64,000 nucleotides of DNA from positions 259,263-323,262 of the forward strand of contig VWZS01004784.1 of NCBI GenBank assembly GCA_013397075.1, written 5' to 3'. This document shows positions 12,053-25,288 of the stretch, in pieces (the first letter of the stretch is position 1; each line of letters opens with the position of its first letter). The position numbers and the translations under genes were made by a program. The stretch is from Rhabdornis inornatus (taxonomy: Eukaryota > Chordata > Aves > Passeriformes > Rhabdornithidae). Under the pieces are notes generated by a model. That model did not search any database. It saw nothing but the letters and a program-made list of their open reading frames with translations, and was not told where the DNA came from.

Positions 12053-15000
12053 AGTTTTCTACACATAGTGTTTCAAACTGACTGGACAAAAAGCCAGGTT
12101 AAGGTGGAAATAACAATTCCTCAAATATCTGGCACTGATACATGATTGATACACAGTCTTATACTATGTCCTTTTAAAATTCACATTCTTTACAGGCATC
12201 ACAAGTACTGCATTTAGCTCCATGTGTGCAAACATTTCACCAGATCTGTGTTGCAGCCTGTGAGACCATTGCTGGACCTTGATAAACAGCAGTGTTGTCC
12301 TCTTATTGCAGGTGGACCACTTGAATCCTCAGGCCAGAGCAGCCCTTGGAGCTGCCAGGAAGGCCAGGAGCCACCACCAAATGGTTCATTTTCAGTGGAC
12401 TTAGAGCATACTGATAACGGGAGACATTATGCATTTCTAGCATGCATTTTTTTGTCTTTCAGAGTGCTGTTTTATTGCTCTTATGTATTTTTATTACAGC
12501 AATGACTAGATACCATCTAGTACTGGGAGATGACCGAAACAATGTACATTCTAATAAGTAAAACAGAGGAAAAGGAAATATGGTTATGCATATTTTAAGA
12601 TGGTGAACTTACTCATAGCGAGTTTAAGTGGTCTCTCCAGTATCAGGTAAAGAGTGAATAATGAGCAAGGAGTAAACTGAGATATCCAGAGTCTCAGGCT
12701 GGAATTTAAATCATAAGATCATCTTTCCTGGTCTAGTTGATCCCCAGAAGTAAGAAAATTTGCCAGTACATTTAGACAACTCAGGACAATTTTGTTCTTG
12801 TCACTCCATAAAGGAAAATATTTGTACTCAAGGGCTTCCCTTGTTTAAGGAGGTGGTGGTCTGGGTGGGAAGAGGAATCTCAGCCTAGGATTTTTTGTGT
12901 CATTCTCCCTGAATTTTCCATACAGGAAATGGAAAGTTCTCTCAACCCTGTGGGGCTTGCCTCTCCATTATAAGGATTGAAAGCCCAGCAGTGCTGAGTC
13001 CTTAGAAATTGATGAGGCTTCATCTGCTGGAACTGCATCTTCCCTGTGCAAAAGTACCTGTACTTCTCAGTAAAAAAGTACTTACTCCTGCTTTAGACCA
13101 GGGTATTGTGCTTGTACTGAAATGTCATCAGTGAAACCTGGGCCAGAAGAGACTTCCTAGGTCATCCAGTAGTTGCCCACTTCATCTTCTGAAATGACCA
13201 TTACTGGAGGTAGTAAAAGGCTCCTCTGTCACCTTTGTTCCTTTTGCCTTGTCCCCTGCAGCAAGCATGGGAGATGAGCAAGAGGATGGGGAAGCCTCAG
13301 GGAGAATATTTTTGGGACTCAGAGCAGCTGTAGCTTTTCAAGAAGGGTTGTAAGATGTGGCTAATCTTCTTTGGAGCTTCTCCAGGCTCAACTCAAGAGG
13401 GAATTATTTGGAAGTGTTGATGATGTAAGGTCTATTTTACTCATCATTTGACAGTGATGATACCAGGTTTTAATTATTAAATAATTTTGTACCACTTCTG
13501 AGTTGATTTGCTTTAAGACAGGACATGTGGTGGGAAGGGCTTAGGATTTGATTTCTCCGGGTGACATAAACTTCCACGTCCTGCAGGGTCAGAAATCACA
13601 TGCATGAAAAGTGCTGCCTAGGGCTTTCAGCTCCTCTCTTTGAGCTGAAAGGCCAAGAAAAAACATACACATGTGTGTGGGAGGCTGAGAGGATTTAGCA
13701 GAGACAGGTTTGAGCTCTCTAAAGGTGAGGACATCCAGGGACTTTCTTGCCAAGGCAGCTACCAGCTCTTGCTCAGTCAAGTCAGAAAGAATTGCTAGAT
13801 GACAGTGGCCTTTTCTGCTGAAGGAAAAGAATGTTTCCCTGTTTATTGCTCTCCCTTTTTCCCGAAGCAGAAGCCAGGTCAATTAGTTGGAGGAGGCTGG
13901 AAGCCTGCTGGGAAATCTGCAAAGCTAAAACCAGCGTTAAGAGAGTACTCAGACGAATTGCTGAATCTGCGCTCGTTAACATGTAACAAAAATGCTTAAG
14001 TATGAGTTTAGGCATGATAAGCTTAAGGGACTTGTTAAATTACATAAACTCTAGGGCTGCACAAGCACTCTTTCTCTTTGGAACAAAGATGACTGTGAAG
14101 ATACCAAGTAGACAGTGTTATTCAAATTCATTTTTTGCTTAGCTGTATCAATCATACTATTTCTTGACATGAAAAAGAGCAAGACATTTCAAGACCTTTT
14201 TGTTTATATTTCTCACACCTCAGAGGCTCAACATGGAAGTAAAACTTTGCCTTTTGAAGCAAAGTGTGTGAACAGAAAGAGACAAAAATCCACAGTCAGG
14301 ATTTTCAAAAAGTCTTTTGAGGACACCATAGAGCTAATGACAAGCTCAAAGGTTTTCAATTTCCACTATAATTTTGCAGATGGAGGAAATATGATTAGTT
14401 CAGAGATGACTGAAGTCCCAACATTATTGCATTATTATTTCACCTAATACAAATCCAAGATCCTTGTAATCCTCTTCTATCCCTCTCCTCAATAAACAGG
14501 AAAAGCAGACAGGCGTGGTTGAGATCTGCAGTTATGAGCAGACACAGAGCAGCAGGGTTGGAAATTCGGTAATTCAGTATCTCTGCCAGCTGTTAGCACA
14601 CAATTGTATGCAGTGCAATAATCCCATGCTTTTCCCCCTTTTCCTGGGAAGGTGTATCCTCATCTGACTGAGTGGCTGGATCAGTGCATTGTTGCCCAGG
14701 ATACTTTACAGGTGAATTGTTCTACCTGCTGCTGTGGTTCTGGGAATGAGTCAAATATCCCCCAGATGTTCCAGGGGTCCCTTACCTGGCTGGACCAGTC
14801 CCAGGAGAGGGCTGTAAAAAAGCAGCTTGTTTTCAGGCCAGAAGATGCAGCAAATAAGGCATTCACTGGATGGTGACAAAGCTGGAAAGGATCACTATGG
14901 GCAGACCATTGGGAAAGTTGACAGGTTCAGCTGGACCCATAACATGAGAATCCTGACAACACTGGATTGCACCTAACTTCTGGGACTATTCAAACAAAAC

Positions 15001-17754
15001 CAACACAACCAAACAAACAGAAAGTATACAAAAGAGTTCTTACTAAAGTGAGAAAAAGAGACAACAGAAGTTGTTTACCAAAACAGAGTGAAACAGTCTC
15101 TAAACAAAATGAAACAGCAAGATGTTTGTGCATATATTACAGGATGTTCCCTTGTGTGCTCATTTCTCTTGCAGCCTCACCTCTGCTGCTTAGATGATGA
15201 CACATGATCTTATCAGGAAAGAGGATCACACACCTGTTGAAAGTCACCATTAAAATATCTTCACTTTGATATATCACTGTTCTGAAGGCAAAGATATACT
15301 ATGACAGCTGTGCCGTCATTTTTATCTTAAAAATAAATAAAACTTTTATGGACTAATATTTATAGGTTTGCAATTTTATCTTAATTCAGTTACCTGCAGT
15401 ACAGAAAAACCCTGTGCCCTCCATGTTATGCACAAGGAGTGATGACTTACCTACTCATGATGAGAAGAGACATTTGTCTCTTTTATTTCCCAATAAGCTC
15501 ATAAAATTGCAGATATTTTGGTCTGCCTGCTAAGTCTCTATGTAAAGACATGTGTGCATATTTGTTTTTTAGAGTTGACTGAGTAATTGGAAACAAATTA
15601 TTTAACATGTTTTCCTTCAGCTGAATCTACAAAGAAATGCAGCACAATGGGGAAAGCAGCTTTGTGCCTCCCAGCGCAGAGAACCCTTGAGTAGGATTGA
15701 TAGAAAAGTTGTCAGAAAGTGATTTCTGAAGAAAGTGTCCTTATCAAAAATCAGGGAAATGAAACAAGTTTTCTGTTTTTCTTTCATTCAACAAAAAACT
15801 TCAATGAATTGTTTTTTTGTTTATTTTTTGAAAAAGCATCAGGGACAGAGGACTGGGAAGCAAAACCAAACAATAAATTTTCAAAGGCTGGGGCAAGGAA
15901 CTGTTGCACCGAGGAAGAGGGGACCCAACTCTGTAGTGAAACTCCAGATGAGCTGTAATATCCTGGGGTTTTGGGACAGGATTTGGAGCCTTACTGTACA
16001 GTTAGCAACCTGCCAGCCACTTGTAAGAGATCCTCACACATCTCTGATGGGGATGTGACATTTGGCTTGGAATACTGCTTCTGTCTGGTAAAACACAACC
16101 CTGAGAAATACCTCCCACAATACTAGATTAATTATAGAACAGAGGAAGAATAATTTTGAGGAGTTGCCTTACATCATTGGTGTCTAATGACAGAAATTGG
16201 TTTTTTTTGACAGAAATCTAATGACAGCTATTGATTTACTTCTCAGCTCCAGCAGATAATTTTTTACTGGAAATTAGAGCTTTCCATCTCACACCAACAA
16301 ATATCTGCTGTTCTTTGATAACGGGGTCACCCTTCTGTTTCATTGCCAAAAACTGCTGCAGGAACTGTTGACTGTGTGGTCTTATCAAGTTGCTAAATGT
16401 GGAGCTCCACAGTGAGTGCACAGATAAATGTGACTGCTAATTCAGTATCTCTGCTGGTTTTGAGCTTCCTTCATGTTGCCTTTACCTGGGCATGGTCCTT
16501 TTCATTTGAACAATATCAGTTCACTACAACAGGACAAAATTACATATTCATATGTTTAGGAAGGAGCTTAGCATTGAGTGTGCTTTATGCATCTCACTGA
16601 AAGTTATTTGCCATGCACTCCATTGTCTGAAAAATTTATTTGGAATGATGATTATGATGATATCTCTTGGGGTGCATTTATCATTCATGCTTCTGAAGTG
16701 AGTCCTGTGGAAAACAAAAGTTGACATATCTGTTTCCCTGTTCAATTAGCAACATTAGCTGCTCCTAAAATATTAATCTTACAACCTAAATTGCAAAAGA
16801 ATTTGTGGAAAGAAGACTGTTCAGAGTTACAGGGATGCAGGAATGCAAAATCTCTTTGCAATGGTTCTTTAATCCAGAGAGGAATTATTTTTAACAATAA
16901 GCATGCTGCATTTATTTGATATTTTTTTTCTTGAGGTTACAAAGCATCTCATAATCCTCAAATCAGTGCTCATGTTCTCCTTAATGTTACAAGGCCACAT
17001 AGAGACAAATGATTGATTCCAGATGGTTGGGAGGATCAGAAGAATGAGAGAAAGTAAAATCTGCGCTCCTTGTCCATCAAACTCACTTTTCTTGCACTCC
17101 CTGCTTTATTTAGTATTTGAAAATATGCCTGCTCCCTCGTTTCAACCCGTTCTTCATCCCTTCCACTTGTGGGACTTTCTGGACACCTATTCAGTTGACT
17201 TTGCAGAGGGTATTCAGGGACGTGGCTCCCTGTGTGGGACACAACTGGGACGTGTTGCCCACAGCTGGGACATCAAACATAAAGTTTGCTGCTCAGGATG
17301 TGGGGATTTCAGGATGTGGCACTTTGAAAATCAGATTGCTTATTTATAAGACTAAAAGTAGAAACACATTGCTTATATTAACACTGCTGTAAATTAGTTT
17401 CATTGTCTTAGGCATGGCTTGAATGTATCCTGTGAGTGCCAGATATGCAGGAGCTACTTTACTTGGACACATACATCCAACTCGTAGTTGGCAGCAGAGC
17501 TACATGATTCATGTGCTCTGAATTCCCATGCCTGTGTCATTTGAGCCATTTGAAGACACAGACAATGACAAAATTGAGATGGAATTACTGAACTTTGGGT
17601 ACCATTCTTGGTTGCATTTGGTGGAAGCGTGGCGATACTCAGGTTCCAGATGTGCTGAAAGCAATGCTTCAGTGCTGACCCAGATGGTCACTTTGCCTCT
17701 TTTTATTCTTTCTTCTTTTATCTGTTGTCTTACCAAGGAAAGTGCTTAGGCCAA

Positions 17755-18110
17755 GGAACATATTTTTAATCTGCATTTGCTAATGATCCAATAAGGGCAT
17801 GGCTTATGAATGAGCCCTCGAGGCACTGCTGCAGTAACATAAGTGGTAAATAACAATAATTATGATAATAACGGAGATTGCATCTATTAGCAGAGACGCT
17901 AATAGGGTTCTAATAAGAATCACAACTGGGTGATACTTTTTAATCAGAATTAATGACGTGTGTTGAAATACTTTGTAGCAGGCTGCCATTGATTCAGCAG
18001 CTGTGTATCTAACAGAATTTCAGATTTTTCTCTAAGTACATTCAGTCCAAAGGTAATTAGTTAGAATATTGACAAGGAAATTATAAAAAATTACGCTTTC
18101 CTTTGGGAGA
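17755..18110. promoter_or_regulatory. Candidate conserved non-coding element with homeobox motifs
   Basis: The block carries TGCTAATGAT (about 17778-17787), a CCTCGAGG palindrome at 17816-17823, several AATAATTATGATAATAA-like units, two CTAATAG sites, ATTAATGACG, and GGTAATTAGTTAG near 18051. It has no simple-repeat structure until the TCTA microsatellite begins at 18115. The dense TAAT-core sites and retained CpGs in AT-rich surroundings resemble developmental enhancers of vertebrate gene deserts. Function is inferred only. Confidence 0.3.
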
Positions 18111-18113
18111 AAA

Positions 18114-18114
<1 letters not shown>

Positions 18115-18144
<30 letters not shown>

Positions 18145-18192
18145 ATCTATCTATATATATATATCATCTTTTTTATCTATTATCTATTTATT
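18115..18192. repeat. TCTA tetranucleotide microsatellite
   Basis: About seven uninterrupted TCTA units at 18115-18144, followed by degraded units (ATCTATC, TATATATA, ATCATC, TATCTATT) to about 18192. Likely length-polymorphic. Confidence 0.95.
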
Positions 18193-18879
18193 ACTTAGTG
18201 TTAGAATGGATACATGAATGCATTATTTGCCACTAGAACCATCAGAAAATGCTGATATATGTGTTGCTTTTCCAGGTGTGTGCACATGTATCAAGCACAA
18301 AATATTTAGGTATTTTACCACAATGTCATCTTCCTCCTAAAACACTGAAACATGGATTACCTTGAAAGTGCTGCTAACAGAAGCTATGCCTTAAGCAGAT
18401 AACTGTCAAGATCTTATATGTCAAAGTAATTGCCTCTGATCAGTAAAAAATAGTTGTAATAAGTACAAGCCCCCATTTTACCACAAGCTGACCTACAGCT
18501 CATCACTCAGTACAAAGCTAAAGAGAGGGAGACCTCACAGCAGTATGGGAGTCAAGATTTCCTGTGTTCTCTGCTGAATGTCACTGCTCACTCAGTAACC
18601 TGTCAGCACCTCACAGCACTGTGCAATTAAACAGCAGCAGCAGTGGAAGGTGGCAGACAAGTGACTGTCCATGGCTGATTCACCCTTCCTTCCTCAGGGA
18701 ATCCCTGGTTTTGAATGGAGAGCACAAGGACAGAGCAACAGCAGCTCCTCCTCTCCACTGGCAGCTGGGCTGTCCCTGTGTGAGCCCCTGGTCTCTGGCA
18801 GGATTTCCCTCTCTGTGTGCACACTGTCATCGATGGATCACAATGCCTCTCTGCTGTGTCTCTGCTAATGGGCAATCAT

Positions 18880-19100
18880 GAGTTTCTTGATGTAAATCTC
18901 CTTGCATCCCTCCTTAATGATACTGAGTTTGTTATGATCATTGTTCTTCTGACATCCCATCTATTGTGGTGCCATTTATTTAGCGAGAGCTTTTTTAAAA
19001 AAAAAAAAGAAAATAATTATTCCACTCTGTTCTTATTCCAGATGGCTTCTATAATTAGTTTAATACTTTTGCAGATGTTGTATGAAAACTTCAGGATGTG
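18880..19100. promoter_or_regulatory. Candidate conserved non-coding element
   Basis: Repeat-free block with CCTTAATGATACTG, ATAATTATTCC and ATAATTAGTTTAATAC sites, interrupted only by a short A run at 18997-19008. Composition resembles enhancer-like gene-desert elements; no independent support. Confidence 0.22.
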
Positions 19101-19559
19101 AGCCAACAATGGGGAGATGAAGCTAATGAAAGTGAGTTTTCAGCTGATTATTCACAATGTGGAAATAAGTATATTCTGTGTGTCAACTCAGTGCAATGCA
19201 GAATGCAAGGCATGTATCTGGAGCATTTGATTGCGCCAAATGGTGTGTGTTGTGTCACAGTCTCTGGCTTCAGGTCATGTCCCATGTTTCAATGGGCAGG
19301 AGGCAGGGAAATGCCATTATCCTTTCTGCTCAAAATACCAGGGTGCCATGTTCAAGAGCAAGAGTGAAGACTCTCATTTCCAGTCCTTTACTGTCAACCA
19401 TTTTTCAAACTTACCTGGGTCATTTCTCTCCCTGTTCCAGTCCCCAGAAAGGAGGATGTCCCTCCTTGGTTTTCATATCTGCTTCCTTATACTTCACTGC
19501 TTTTACAACACCTGCACCACAGAAACAGACATCCTGCCCTCCGTTCAAATGATAATGAG

Positions 19560-19960
19560 ATGATCATATATTTGCTAATTTTTTGGGATGGCAGTTATTT
19601 CATTAAGGGTAATTATTCATTCCCCGTTTGAATTTAGATTGCAATTAAAAAAAAAGAAAAAAAAACAAAACAAAAAAAAGAGACTTGAGAGAACCTCTCT
19701 TGCATTGGAAAACAGTGTTTCCCTCCGCAGAACGCCAGTACACATTTATAAGCCCTCCTGGATAGGTTTCAATGTTAATACCCTTGGCTGAAAATGCTTA
19801 GTGATTAATAGCATTGACTGGCTAGTTAAATACACGATCAACCTGGGAGCAGTCATGCTTCTCAAGTAACAACAGTAATTGACAGAATGTTCAGCAAATA
19901 AAACTAGTTTAATGCTGTACTAATATATAATTAAAATACCTGTAACTCCCTCCCCCAGTG
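19560..19960. promoter_or_regulatory. Candidate conserved non-coding element
   Basis: Two motif-dense parts flank an A-rich run. The left has GGTAATTATTCATTCC and a TTGCAATTA site; the right has AGTGATTAATAGC, GTAATTGACAG (a TAAT core joined to a MEIS/TGIF-type TGACAG) near 19877-19887, and TATAATTAAAA. Inferred from motifs only. Confidence 0.3.
19647..19679. repeat. A-rich tract
   Basis: Runs of A interrupted by single G or C; low complexity. Confidence 0.95.
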
Positions 19961-20946
19961 GGGATACAATGCTGCCACAGAAATGCCAAGCGTTTCAGCT
20001 GAAGAAAAGGTACCAGGTTTAAAAAGCCTGTTTTTCCTTTGTGAAGCCTCCCTCCCCCTCCACCCCGTAAATAGCCAGGGTGGTAATTTAGTATTCAGAG
20101 GTGCCAGCAAACACAAGACCATTCCAGTTTACAGTGGCTCCCACACATTGTGCCTGCAGACAGGAGGCGATGTATTTTTAAAGAGCTGCTTATTGGCGTC
20201 CTCCCTTCCTGCCTGAAACGTATCCCACCTACAGCTCGGGTACATGAATTATTTACTGCCAGCAAAAAGTGGGGGCGTTTAGCCATGACACGCTGATGGT
20301 GTGAGTAAGAGAGCTCAGTCTCTCCTATGCACCTGCTGTCCCTCCCCTGGGCTGGCTGGCTGTGCCCCACAGTGCAGGGATGCTCCTGGTCCTATGGCAA
20401 GCATTGCCTTAATGTTCTCCAGACTTATGGTCCTGCCTGTAATCTGCCCCTATGCCTCCCAGGCATGTTCTAGAAGGGATTTACTGGCAAGGCACATTCA
20501 AATGGAGCACACATCTTGAGCTTCCAGAGCTCCACAGTGCTGTGGTCCAGATCTTTCACCATCCCTGGGAACAGGAGCAGAGAGGAGACATAAACCCCGT
20601 GCCTGTGCATTACACCGAGCTGCCTGGTACAGCAGGGTGATAATCTCCTTTCTCCTTCCATCGGCAACACATCTCCACTTATAGCAGAATTACGACATGT
20701 GGCTCCCCCAGCATTGCTGGTGCTGCAGCAGATATTAATCAATGTGTGCTACCCATTGGACTATTTGTTTTTCCCAGATATGTTATTAACCTTCTTTCCA
20801 TCAATCCAGCAAGGGCCAGAACTGTTTGGAAGTATGTGTGTGTTCACTGCTTCCACAAAGGGTATAGTAAAAAAATTAAAACTCTATAAAACATCAGGTC
20901 AGACTCACACCAGTATAATTCTTCTGCAGCTTGTGAAAAGACCAAA

Positions 20947-20969
20947 GGAGGGCTGGAGTCCAGCCCTCC
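20947..20969. repeat. 23-nt near-perfect palindrome
   Basis: GGAGGGCTGGA at 20947-20957 is complementary to TCCAGCCCTCC at 20959-20969, with a single central base. It is GC-rich in AT-rich surroundings. Could be a dimeric protein site or chance. Confidence 0.8.
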
Positions 20970-22288
20970 CTATAGAAGAGCAATAAACGTGTGCTGAACT
21001 AGAGAAAAAAGAAGAAATAAAATAATTACCTTTATTAATTAAATGGCTTATAGAACAAAACCATAACCAGAAATAAAACAACGGTAGCACAGGACTATTA
21101 ATAGTAATATTTTGTAGTATGGAAGTAGAGGAACCAGGAGCAAGAAATGGGAGTATCTGGAATCTAAATGTTGTGCAAAAATAGAATGAAGCATGAGTCC
21201 TATCCTAAAGACTTTATAGTCTTTGAGCAGAAAAAGAGGGATTTTTCTCATTTTTTTTTCAAACTAATAAACATGATTAGGATGAAGTGACTTATGAAAA
21301 GTTAGACAGACAGTCTCTAGGATGCCCATGAATTTTCTCCAAGTGTTGGGAATTGTCTGCTTTTTCAAAAGATTGGCCCCTCTTTCTCTTTGTTGGAGAA
21401 AAACAGTCTCCAACAGAACGAGCTCTCAGCTCCTCAACTGGAGAGGACACGGAGGAATGCAGTGAAGACAAATTGTTGTAATAATGGAAATTGAGACATT
21501 TGATTGATTTTAAACAGTGATAATCTCATTAAGGCTTTAGGTTACTGTTAAATATTTATATTGTACAAAAAGAGAAAAAAATATTAATACATATATGCTC
21601 ACAAATACATGAAAATAAATCAGAATTACAAATTATTCTCCATTTAATAGCAATTTCTATCTCAAAACAACTCCTTTCCTCTCTTTTTGTTATCACAATT
21701 CCCTGGCTGCTGCTCTGGTGCTTTGTGCAGCACTGTTACAGAGCTGACACCTGTTGTGATGCCTCTATTCCTATAAACAGCCTATCTTTAGTACCAGGCA
21801 GTGCCTTTTTTTTTTTTCCTCATGTGGTTGTTCATGTTGTTGTTTTCCACTGGTTTTACTTTTTAAGTTAGAAAAAGGCAAAACCCAAAAAAGGTAATCA
21901 AAGAACTTTGCAGCCGTTTTGCAGAGAGTTACTGGATCATGAGTGTGCTGGATCTGGTGGTGAGAGGGCAAAGCTGGAGAGAGATGTTGGAACTTTCCTT
22001 CTCAGAAAATTTTTCTTCATGATCCAAATTAAAATAATGAGGACAGAAAAGCTTTAAGGGAACATCACACCAAGACACTGCTGTAGCAATGCCTTTCATG
22101 AGTTCAGAGTGTGGTTAAAGCAATTTCTTTAGTTTTTTGGCTGTAGATCTAATGCTTCCTAACTCCCCAGCCCAGACCCATTGCTTTTAAACAGTCCTCT
22201 GGAGTTTTTTTAATGGCAATCTTCCTAGGCTGGCAAATCCTTTGTGTGCTTGCACACACTGATCTGCTCATTTGTATCTACTTTCCTG

Positions 22289-22391
22289 GAATCCCAGAAC
22301 GGTTTTGGTTGGATGGCACATTAAAGATCATCTTTTTCCCACTCCACACTGCCACAGGCAGGGACACCTTCCACCAACTGAGGTTGCTCTA
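22289..22391 (-). mobile_element. CR1 LINE 3' tail fragment
   Basis: About 103 bp. Read on the plus strand it begins GAATCCCAGAACGGTTTTGG, continues with a GGATGGCACATTAAAGATCA segment, and then GCAGGGACACCTTCCAC and GGTTGCTCT. This is the reverse complement of the last ~100 bp of avian CR1 3' UTRs. The match ends sharply at 22391, so it is an extremely 5'-truncated insertion or a remnant. It has the same orientation as the larger CR1 at 796-1578. It has no coding capacity; the frame at 22272-22625 that crosses it is not real. Confidence 0.85.
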
Positions 22392-24781
22392 GTTAAGATC
22401 TCAGTGAAAATTGGCTATTTATCATTTTCATGGGCTGGCAACAGGGACCTTTCCCTTGCCACCATCAGCAAGATGACGAGTCGTCCCAGAGCAATTTGCT
22501 GCAGGTATTTGTGGAATTGCTGCAAGCTTGAGAACAAAAGTAAAAATATGATGGCAGGTGAAAATAGCAAAGCTGATCACTGTCACTCACCTTCAAGTGT
22601 GACTAACTGTGGAAGTTTTGTCTGAAAATCCTCCTATTGGCTCAGTATCACCTTCCTGATGAAATCTGTGAAATCTGGTGCATGATACTCAAGTGTTGGT
22701 GACAAGTGGTCCTCTTCGATGCAATTTTAGGCTTGGTGTACAGCGTTGCAAAGCCTCTGATTTTCTAGCACTAACTGCAGAGTACACTACCTCTTTAGAC
22801 AGGCATTTTGGGCACTAAAATCCTTAATGCTCCTCACTTGTACAAAACATTCTTCAACCACCAGATAAGAATTGATTGTAAGGCACATCCACAACATGCC
22901 ATTAGTGATTTGGGTCCTGAAATATCTGAATGGTTGAATCACTTTCAGTGGTGCAAGGGAACTTGGCTAACAGGTTAGGTTAAGGCTGATCCTAAACCTT
23001 GAGGTAAGCAGCACTCATGTCTGAATTTCATGCCTTCAATATTGACTTTATGGGCCATATGACAGCTCCTGTGATGCATTATTCTCTCTTTCACTTCGGA
23101 CTTGTTCTACACTTAATGGCTTAATGCTTTTGAGTTGGCACTTTTAGCAGAGGTGACTGCATTTCTTTTCACCTGGCTCATGAACAGATAATCAGAGCCC
23201 TGAATAATACAGCTCATGTTCTATAGGCATGACCTTTCTGAGGGAAAAAGGCTGTGGCATGTTAAACAGCTTTTAGGAATAGTTTCTTTTAATGTGATAT
23301 GAAGTCTTTCTAAGAGTGATCTGCACAACCACAGGACTGTTTTTTTTGATTATATATATGTATAATTCACCTGAATAAAAAGCCTTTAAAATTGAGGAGC
23401 ATGTGTATATGGACCTACATGTGGCAAATAGCCTCCAGAATCAAACTAAAATCTGAGGTTCAGTACATCCAGGTCAAAAATGGATGTCCTGCTACTGCCT
23501 TGGCTCAAGCTACATCAATTCCCTGTCTCATCTGTGATAAAAATATCGGAATTAGGACATGATTTAACATCTGTAACTACTACAAAATTGTGCATTGTGG
23601 TGCTTTTAATGTCATGAGCATGAGATCTCCATAAGACCTTTTGCTCAGATAATAGATAGAGTCAAACTTTCTACCAGAGGAAACTCAGCAGACCAAAATG
23701 ACACAGCCCTAAAGAGAAACATAGGACAGGAAAAGCAACATGGTTTTCTACTCATCTGAATTCAGCAGAGGAGATGAATGAACAAATGCAGGGACCTTAA
23801 AAAAAGGAGCAAAGTTCTGGTATTTGGGAGTTTTACATTTATGAGAAGGTTGTTTCAGAACCTAGGAGAGAGATTTGGTCATGGACCAATTAAAGGCTGA
23901 AGCCTGAAAATTGTTTAGTGTTATGCATAATTACTTTTCCAACTATATCAGGAAATTATTTAAATGCAAATTAAACTATGCTGCCAGAAGGTAGATGTAT
24001 AGCACTGAATAGAGCTGTTTTAGAAAACAATGTAATTTTAGGAAAATTACCTCCCTTGTCCTGAAGAAAAAGCAACTGCTGTGGAATTAGTGGTACAAAT
24101 AATGTATTGGTAAGATCAGTTAAACATTTTTATTCTCCAGGACCTGAGCTGCTATAAAACTCCAAAAATGAGTACAGAGGTTACCTAAATAAGTCTGAAA
24201 AGAGACTTTTGAAATGAAACAATTTCCCTGGATTTTTTGTGAAGCAAAGCATATACCAGTTAACTCTAGCGGGCTGGGAGGGTGGGTGGAAAGCTGGGAA
24301 GGTTTTAAAGATTAAAACTGTCTTCTTTTGGTTCCCAAAACTAGAGGCTTTGTACATGCCAGCCAGCTTGGTCTAACTTTGCAACAACCCTCTAAGCTGC
24401 TTGCCATTTTAATTGGGGGATTCCTAGAAACCACCGAGGTCTCACAGTGCACCTCTGAGCCACGTCATGAAAGCCACAGGAGGTGCTTCTAGGACCTTCA
24501 AAGGGAGGAAAAGGAAAAAAACCCCACATGAAAATAAGAAATTAACCCAGATTGATGTAGAGGGAATACCACAGCACACTGGAAGTGGGGAAGTAATTTG
24601 TTTGGCTTTCATTAGAGGACTGAACTCTATTGACATTCCTTTTCCATCCATCAAGGTTTACTGCAGGATCATTGCAGGCCATACCACTGGTCCAGAAAGA
24701 GTCAGGCTTGTGTGAGGAGTCCAGGAATTTAACAGTTCTTGTGGTACATTCAGACCTTCCTTTGCTTTCCCTGGGGATGTT

Positions 24782-24817
24782 AAAAAAAAAAAAAAAGAAA
24801 AAAGAAAGAAAAAAGAA
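24782..24817. repeat. A-rich tract
   Basis: Long A run followed by GAAA-type units. Confidence 0.95.
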
Positions 24818-25156
24818 TGTTTTATGGTAAATTGACACATTTAGGGGATCAAGAGAAAGCAATTCTGGCTGGTTTGCTCAGCCTGATTTTTTACAGTCTT
24901 ATAGTGCACATGATCAGGTAACTCAGTGTTACAAAGTGAGCTGTACTTCTTCAAACAGGCTTGTGAAAGAAAAAGCCAAATGATTAAGCAGAAATAGTGG
25001 CAGGATGTGTGGAGAGGGTGTGGCGTTAACTCCTGTCCTGTTGGTCTTTCTGTCAGCCCTGAGCTGGTAACAGCTCAGAACCAGGTTTCCAGAATCTATC
25101 ATCAACAGCAAAATCTTAAAAATATTTTAGATCCCTGGTGGATACAGGTCCTCCTT

Positions 25157-25288
25157 AAACAAAAACAACAAAACACACAAAAAAAAAACCCCAAAAAACC
25201 AAAAAGAAAACCCAAAACAAAAACCAAAACCAAAACAAAATGAAACAAAAAAAAAAAGCAAAAAAAAAAAACCAACTCGAACCAAACC
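25157..25288. repeat. 130-bp A-rich low-complexity tract (CAAAA/CCAAAA)
   Basis: Strand-asymmetric run of A with interspersed C, in units such as ACAAAA, CCAAAA and AACCAAAACC, almost without T and with only a few G. It contains several uninterrupted A runs of about ten. It lies about 360 bp before the hairpin at 25649. It could be an expanded poly-A tail of an eroded retroelement, but no recognisable body is attached on either side. Confidence 0.9.

Larger units (their letters stand above)
8794..22288. other. Gene-free interval with candidate conserved non-coding elements
   Basis: Some 13.5 kb without a recognisable exon, promoter island or RNA gene. Open frames reach 124 codons (19178-19552) but share no motif with known proteins, and alternative frames are equally open. 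Contents that can be named are a CA-rich tract (12005-12052), a TCTA microsatellite (18115-18192), an A-rich run (19647-19679), a 23-nt palindrome (20947-20969) and several AT-rich blocks with dense homeobox-type motifs, listed separately as possible regulatory elements. Confidence 0.55.

Noticed and set aside
22272..22625. 117-codon plus frame
   Set aside because: Its first third is antisense to a CR1 3' tail; the rest has no motif.
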